Positions 5,888-8,740 of a DNA stretch of 8,740 bases are shown in pieces. Both the position numbers and the translations under genes were made by a program. Where the stretch lies: positions 1 to 8,740 of the forward strand of contig JAQXNP010000065.1 of assembly GCA_029098065.1 (NCBI GenBank). The letters are read 5' to 3'. The notes beneath the pieces were generated by a model. The model was not told the origin of the DNA. It worked only from the letters and a program-made list of their open reading frames with translations, and did not search any database. Position 1 is the stretch's first letter. Every line of letters begins with the position of its first letter. The DNA is from Clostridiales bacterium (lineage in GTDB: Bacteria; Bacillota; Clostridia; Oscillospirales; Oscillospiraceae).

Positions 5888-6730
5888 TCAGCGTGCGGCG
5901 GCGGCCCGGACGGCGCCGGTGTGCTCCGCCGTCCACTGGCCGCTGAAAGGACGGTCATACCAGGGCCCCAGGGCTCCGCCCCGGGCCACCACCGTGAAGA
6001 AGCGGGTGAGCTCTTCAGCGGTGCCGGCCACCTCCCCACGGAGAAGGCAGAGGAGGGTGGCGGTGTTCTCCGCGTAAAGCGGATCGGGGTCGGAGGGGAG
6101 AAGGGAGCCCTTCGCCGCCGTCCACCGGGGCCAGCGGCTGCCCACCCAGTTGGCCGCGTCGGAGGCCCGGGTGCCCCCCAGACGGGTCTGAAAACGGCAC
6201 ATCCGGCGAAAGAGCCGCAGGCCGCCGGCGAACTGACCGGGGCGGACACCGGGATAGGCCGCCGCAGTCACGGTCTCGTAAAAGCTGTGGGGCAGGTCCA
6301 GGGGGGCGATGGGCGTTTCATGGAGGGGATCGATGCCGTCGGCCAGCATCAGGGTCCGATCCAGTTCGGCCTCCATGCCGGAATGGGTCAGATCGGAGGA
6401 GGCGGCCTGAGCTTCGATGTAATAGTGGCACCGGCTGTCCAGCGCGAAATGGCACAAAAAGCCGGCGGCGTATCCCCGGGCGTAGGGCAGGTCGTCCCGC
6501 ACCGCCTGGAGGAGCCGCTCGGCCACAGGACGGACGGGGCGCTTGTGCATGGTCATCCCGGTGACCCGGGGAAAATTCCGGGTGGCCGGATGGTAGAAAA
6601 AAAGAGGGTCCGGACCATAGAGGCCCACATCAAAGGCCTGACGCTGGGACTCCAGCTGGCTCCGCAGGAGAGGCGGGAGCTGGGCCAGGACCTCCCGGCC
6701 AAACACAGTATGGGCATAATAATTGGGCAT
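5888..6730 (-). CDS. Zinc-dependent phospholipase C family protein (PF00882-like)
   Basis: The 280-residue protein has the metal-ligand pattern of the zinc-dependent phospholipase C / S1-P1-type fold: an N-terminal YAHTVFG with His7, GLYGPDPLF with Asp41, His62 (MHKRP), then GYAAGFLCHFALDSRCHYYIE with His94 and Asp98, and HSGMEAE with His116 and Glu120. These would hold the zinc cluster that hydrolyses a phosphate ester. Unlike secreted clostridial phospholipases it has no signal peptide, so it is likely cytosolic, as are many uncharacterised clostridial members; the real substrate is unknown. The ATG at 6730 is chosen because the protein starts directly at the conserved PNYYAH segment with AAGGA upstream; a longer in-frame reading would run back through the promoter and the preceding terminator. 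The C-terminal third is Trp/Arg-rich and matches nothing I recognise. Confidence 0.82.
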   Translation of the reverse strand: MPNYYAHTVFGREVLAQLPPLLRSQLESQRQAFDVGLYGPDPLFFYHPATRNFPRVTGMTMHKRPVRPVAERLLQAVRDDLPYARGYAAGFLCHFALDSRCHYYIEAQAASSDLTHSGMEAELDRTLMLADGIDPLHETPIAPLDLPHSFYETVTAAAYPGVRPGQFAGGLRLFRRMCRFQTRLGGTRASDAANWVGSRWPRWTAAKGSLLPSDPDPLYAENTATLLCLLRGEVAGTAEELTRFFTVVARGGALGPWYDRPFSGQWTAEHTGAVRAAAAR

Positions 6731-6788
6731 GGCGTCACATTCCTTATCAAAATGAAGCGCAATTTCGTTTTTTAAAAAATCATTTTTC

Positions 6789-6797
6789 ATTATAGCA
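6789..6797 (-). promoter_or_regulatory. Extended -10 promoter for the phospholipase-acetyltransferase pair
   Basis: On the minus strand the sequence reads TGCTATAAT, a perfect extended -10, with only a weak T-rich -35 region. It lies 59 bases before the ATG at 6730. The leader between holds TTTTTTAAAAAA (6768-6779), a short AT-rich block. Confidence 0.6.
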
Positions 6798-6809
6798 TCT
6801 GCCGGAAAG

Positions 6810-6849
6810 AAAGAAAAGAGGAAAAAGAAAGAGCCGCCCTGCCGGCGGC
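6810..6849 (-). terminator. Probable intrinsic terminator of the small membrane protein gene
   Basis: GCCGCC (6833-6838) and GGCGGC (6844-6849) form a 6-bp GC stem with a 5-base loop. Read on the minus strand it is followed by a pyrimidine tract rich in T (TCTTTCTTTTTCC and onward). It lies 14 bases after the stop codon at 6864 and insulates the next promoter from that gene. Confidence 0.65.
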
Positions 6850-6863
6850 CCTGATGGTTGGCC

Positions 6864-7046
6864 TTATTCGTCCCAGTCCGCGTAGTCATCGTACTCGGAA
6901 GGACGGCAGCACTTGCAGCCCAAACGCGATCCGACGGTCCGAAAGGCCTCCGTGATCTTATCCCAGTAGGCGATGACACAGCACACCGCCGCGGCCACGG
7001 CCAGGCAGGCCCCCACAATTTTCAATACGAAGCGGGCGATTTTCAT
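6864..7046 (-). CDS. Small single-pass membrane protein with Cys-rich, acidic tail (unknown function)
   Basis: This 60-residue protein is real by its signals: AAGGAGG about 8 bases before the ATG at 7046, its own promoter, and a terminator just after the TAA. Residues about 5-27 form one hydrophobic helix (FVLKIVGACLAVAAAVCCVIAY) beginning after a short basic start. It is followed by a loop and a tail with Cys44, Cys46 and Cys47, then an acidic end (EYDDYADWDE). The charge pattern does not settle which side the tail faces. The C-x-C-C cluster could bind metal or be redox-active, but it is only three cysteines. I do not recognise a named family. The gene is divergent from the Asp23-fakA pair and shares its regulatory gap; similar small acidic-tailed membrane proteins occur in Clostridia, so conservation is plausible. 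No function is assigned. Confidence 0.75.
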   Translation of the reverse strand: MKIARFVLKIVGACLAVAAAVCCVIAYWDKITEAFRTVGSRLGCKCCRPSEYDDYADWDE

Positions 7047-7081
7047 GACTTCGCGCCTCCTTGTCAGAAATGAGTAGTTTT

Positions 7082-7110
7082 AGTGTACACGTTTTCCGGG
7101 CAAATTACAA
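7082..7110 (-). promoter_or_regulatory. Promoter of the small membrane protein gene
   Basis: On the minus strand TTGTAA (7110-7105) and TACACT (7087-7082) are 17 bases apart, and the start codon is about 35 bases further. The -35 is one arm of an inverted repeat shared with the divergent promoter. Confidence 0.6.
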
Positions 7111-7141
7111 TCGTTTCCCGCCACTTTTTCCCTTGTAATTT
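7102..7141. repeat. 9-bp inverted repeat holding both -35 elements of divergent promoters
   Basis: AAATTACAA (7102-7110) and TTGTAATTT (7133-7141) are perfect inverted copies, 22 bases apart. Each arm contains the TTGTAA -35 hexamer of one of the two outward-facing promoters. It may be a shared operator, or simply two similar -35 regions. Confidence 0.55.
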
Positions 7142-7161
7142 TAGCGAAAATAGAATACAAT
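7133..7161 (+). promoter_or_regulatory. Promoter of the Asp23-fakA operon
   Basis: TTGTAA (7133-7138) and TACAAT (7156-7161) are spaced by 17 bases. Transcription would start near 7168, leaving a leader of about 40 bases before the ATG at 7207. Confidence 0.7.
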
Positions 7162-7206
7162 AGCACCATGATAAAATCGACCCAGTATGGAAAGGAAGGG
7201 CCATAT

Positions 7207-7557
7207 ATGAAGTTGCAAACCGAGAAAGGCGTCATCACCATCAGCAGCGATGTATTTACCAATATTACCGGCGCTGCCGCCACCAACTGCTATGGCGTCA
7301 AGGGAATGGCGATCCGATCCACCACTGACGGCCTGGTCCATCTGCTGCGCAAGGAGTCCATGGCCAAGGGGGTCAAGGTTATTTATAACGACGATGCCAC
7401 CATTTCCCTGGAGCTCCACATCATCGTGGACAACGGGGTCAATCTGGTGGCTGTGAGCCGTTCCATCATGAGCGAGGTCCGCTATAACGTCAGCCGCGCC
7501 ACCGGCGTGGAAGTCAAACGGGTGGACATCTACGTAGACTCCATGGTGATCGGCTGA
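7207..7557 (+). CDS. Asp23/Gls24 family envelope stress response protein (YloU-like)
   Basis: This 116-residue protein matches the Asp23/Gls24 (DUF322) family in size and pattern: KGVITISSDVFTNITGAAATNCYGVKGMA at the start, a middle KGVKVIYNDDATISLELHIIVDNGVNL strand pair, and a final helix and strand (SRSIMSEVRYNVSRATGVEVKRVDIYVDSM). Members are cytosolic or membrane-peripheral proteins tied to alkaline or envelope stress. In Bacillus subtilis the same order, yloU then yloV (fakA), is found, so the neighbour supports the call. The start at 7207 is preferred over an upstream ATG at 7168 because GGAAGGG lies 6 bases before it and the family begins at that residue; the 7168 start would fall at the predicted transcription start. 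A 19-base gap leads to fakA, so the pair is one operon. The exact role next to fatty acid kinase is unknown. Confidence 0.9.
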   Translation: MKLQTEKGVITISSDVFTNITGAAATNCYGVKGMAIRSTTDGLVHLLRKESMAKGVKVIYNDDATISLELHIIVDNGVNLVAVSRSIMSEVRYNVSRATGVEVKRVDIYVDSMVIG

Positions 7558-7576
7558 AAGGAAGGGACCGGAAACG

Positions 7577-8740
7577 ATGATAACCACGATCGACGGGGCG
7601 CTGTTCTCCAGAATGATCATTCATGGCTCGGAGTGCATCAACGCCCAGAAGCAGCAGATCAATGAGCTGAACGTTTTCCCGGTGCCCGATGGAGACACCG
7701 GTACCAATATGTCCATGACCATCGGCACCGCTGCCCAGGAGCTGAGGAAAAAGGCCCCTGCCGCCGTGGGGGAGGCAGCCAACGCCACCGCCAACGCCCT
7801 TCTCCGGGGGGCGCGGGGCAACTCGGGCGTGATTCTTTCCCTGCTGTTCCGGGGCTTTGCCAAGGCGGTGAAGGAAAAGGAGACCATCGACGGCCGGGAT
7901 TTCGCCATCGCTTTGGATTACGGCGTGGCCGCCGCCTACAAAGCGGTCCTGAAGCCGGCGGAGGGAACGATCCTCACCGTTTCCCGCCTTGCCGCCGCGG
8001 CGGCGGCCGCCGCCGCCCGGGAGGATTCCGGCGCCCAGTCTGTGCTGGAGGCCGCCATCCGGGAGGGGCTTGTCGCTCTGGACAACACCACCGAGCAGAA
8101 CCCCGTACTGAAAAAAGCCGGCGTGGTGGACTCGGGCGGAAAAGGGTTCCTGGTCATCCTCCAGGGAATGCTGGATGAGATGAACGGTCTGCCTATGCCC
8201 GAGGGGGGCGAAGAGCCCCGGAAGGAGAGCAAGGCTGACTTCGCCGCCTTGGGCGACGAGGATATCACCTTTACCTTTGACACGGTGTTCATCGTCCGCA
8301 AGTCCAAGCCAGACGCGGACCTGGAACTCTACCGGGCCTATCTGAACAGCATCGGGGACAGCCTGGTCATCGGGGAGAGCGACGAGGCGTTTAAAGTCCA
8401 CGTCCACACGGACATTCCGGGAGCGGCTTTGACCGAGGCCCAGAAGTACGGCACCCTGGAACTGGCGAAGATTGAAAACATGCGCACCCAGGCGGAGGAT
8501 CTGGCCGCCGGCAAGCATGTTCAGAGCACCGACGACCTGGACGAGGTGGAGGCGGAGCTGGAGGGACACGGATCGTCCCGGCCCCGCCGGCCTGCCCCGC
8601 CGGAGAAGAAATACGGCGTGGTGGCCGTCTGCGCCGGCGAGGGGCTGGCCGCCGTGTTCCAGGATCTGGGGGTGGACGGCATCATCAGCGGCGGACAGAC
8701 GATGAATCCGGCCACGGAGGATATCCTCCGCCAAATCGAC
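7577..8740 (+). CDS. fakA: Fatty acid kinase ATP-binding subunit FakA (DAK2/YloV), 3' end beyond the window
   Basis: The first 388 residues are present and the frame is open to the window edge; the family usually has about 550. FakA phosphorylates fatty acids held by FakB, feeding exogenous fatty acids into membrane lipid synthesis. The N-terminal DAK2/DhaL kinase domain (about 1-200) shows NVFPVPDGDTGTNM with the magnesium-binding Asp38 and Asp40, then RGARGNSGVILS (77-88). A run of nine alanines (139-147) sits in a helix. The middle domain begins near 225 and contains FKVHVHTDIPG (His275, His277), the zinc-site histidines of the family. The matching cysteine of the usual FGYCTEF is Asp235 here (FTFDTVF). 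A proline/arginine-rich linker (335-346) leads to the C-terminal, DegV-like region, which starts with KKYGVVAVCAGEGL. GGAAGGG lies about 10 bases before the ATG. Partial only because of the window end. Confidence 0.93.
   Translation, partial: MITTIDGALFSRMIIHGSECINAQKQQINELNVFPVPDGDTGTNMSMTIGTAAQELRKKAPAAVGEAANATANALLRGARGNSGVILSLLFRGFAKAVKEKETIDGRDFAIALDYGVAAAYKAVLKPAEGTILTVSRLAAAAAAAAAREDSGAQSVLEAAIREGLVALDNTTEQNPVLKKAGVVDSGGKGFLVILQGMLDEMNGLPMPEGGEEPRKESKADFAALGDEDITFTFDTVFIVRKSKPDADLELYRAYLNSIGDSLVIGESDEAFKVHVHTDIPGAALTEAQKYGTLELAKIENMRTQAEDLAAGKHVQSTDDLDEVEAELEGHGSSRPRRPAPPEKKYGVVAVCAGEGLAAVFQDLGVDGIISGGQTMNPATEDILRQID

Noticed and set aside
5324..6775. A 483-residue open frame on the plus strand opposite the acetyltransferase and phospholipase genes
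   Set aside because: Low-complexity Gly/Pro/His-rich product, no ribosome site, and the opposite strand encodes two proteins with clear catalytic motifs.
7514..8734. A 406-residue open frame on the minus strand opposite fakA
   Set aside because: Antisense shadow of a strongly recognised gene with no family motifs of its own. The same applies to 3322-4410 and 4304-5026 on the minus strand and 20-616 on the plus strand.

Overview
The window looks like chromosomal DNA of a GC-rich Firmicute, most likely a gut-type member of Clostridia (Oscillospiraceae / Flavonifractor-like). The signs are strong AAGGAGG-type ribosome sites, SigA-type promoters, the yloU-yloV (Asp23 / fatty acid kinase) gene pair, an ECF-type vitamin transporter subunit, and high GC in coding sequence with AT-rich promoter islands. 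The species call is inference. I see no mobile element, CRISPR array, rRNA or tRNA, and no gene-free stretch over about 160 bases.

Layout. (1) 41-550 (-) is a membrane S component of an ECF transporter, divergent from 665-2029 (+), a MocR/GntR-aminotransferase regulator. Their shared 114-bp gap holds overlapping promoters and an AAACTGG/CCAGTTT inverted repeat. The pairing resembles vitamin B6 control loci, but the regulator has Arg303 where the family's PLP-binding lysine is expected. (2) 2141-4242 (+) is a two-gene cassette: a radical SAM / helix-hairpin-helix protein and its usual DUF4130 (TIGR03915-type) partner. Both are predicted to act in DNA repair or modification by an unknown reaction. 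The cassette starts at a near-ideal promoter wrapped in a 40-bp palindrome built of two LexA-box-like half sites, and the radical SAM protein ends in a QLTLF sequence resembling a sliding-clamp-binding motif. (3) 4358-5266 (+) is thioredoxin reductase, with its own promoter overlapping the stop codon of the cassette, closed by a very strong hairpin terminator. (4) On the minus strand, converging on that terminator, are a zinc-dependent phospholipase C-like protein (5888-6730) followed by a GNAT acetyltransferase (5339-5857). Upstream of these, also on the minus strand, is a 60-residue membrane protein with a Cys-rich acidic tail (6864-7046) and its own terminator. (5) Divergent from that small gene, 7207-7557 (+) is an Asp23/Gls24 (YloU-like) protein, followed 19 bases later by fakA (7577 to the window end), the ATP-binding subunit of fatty acid kinase.

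The strongest candidate for something under-described is the radical SAM/HhH + DUF4130 cassette. The family is known only as a putative DNA repair/modification system. Here the sequence independently suggests damage-type (LexA-like) control and replication-clamp contact. Secondary points are the Lys-to-Arg change in the MocR regulator, a Cys-to-Asp change at a presumed zinc site of FakA, and a 9-bp inverted repeat that supplies both -35 elements of a divergent promoter pair.
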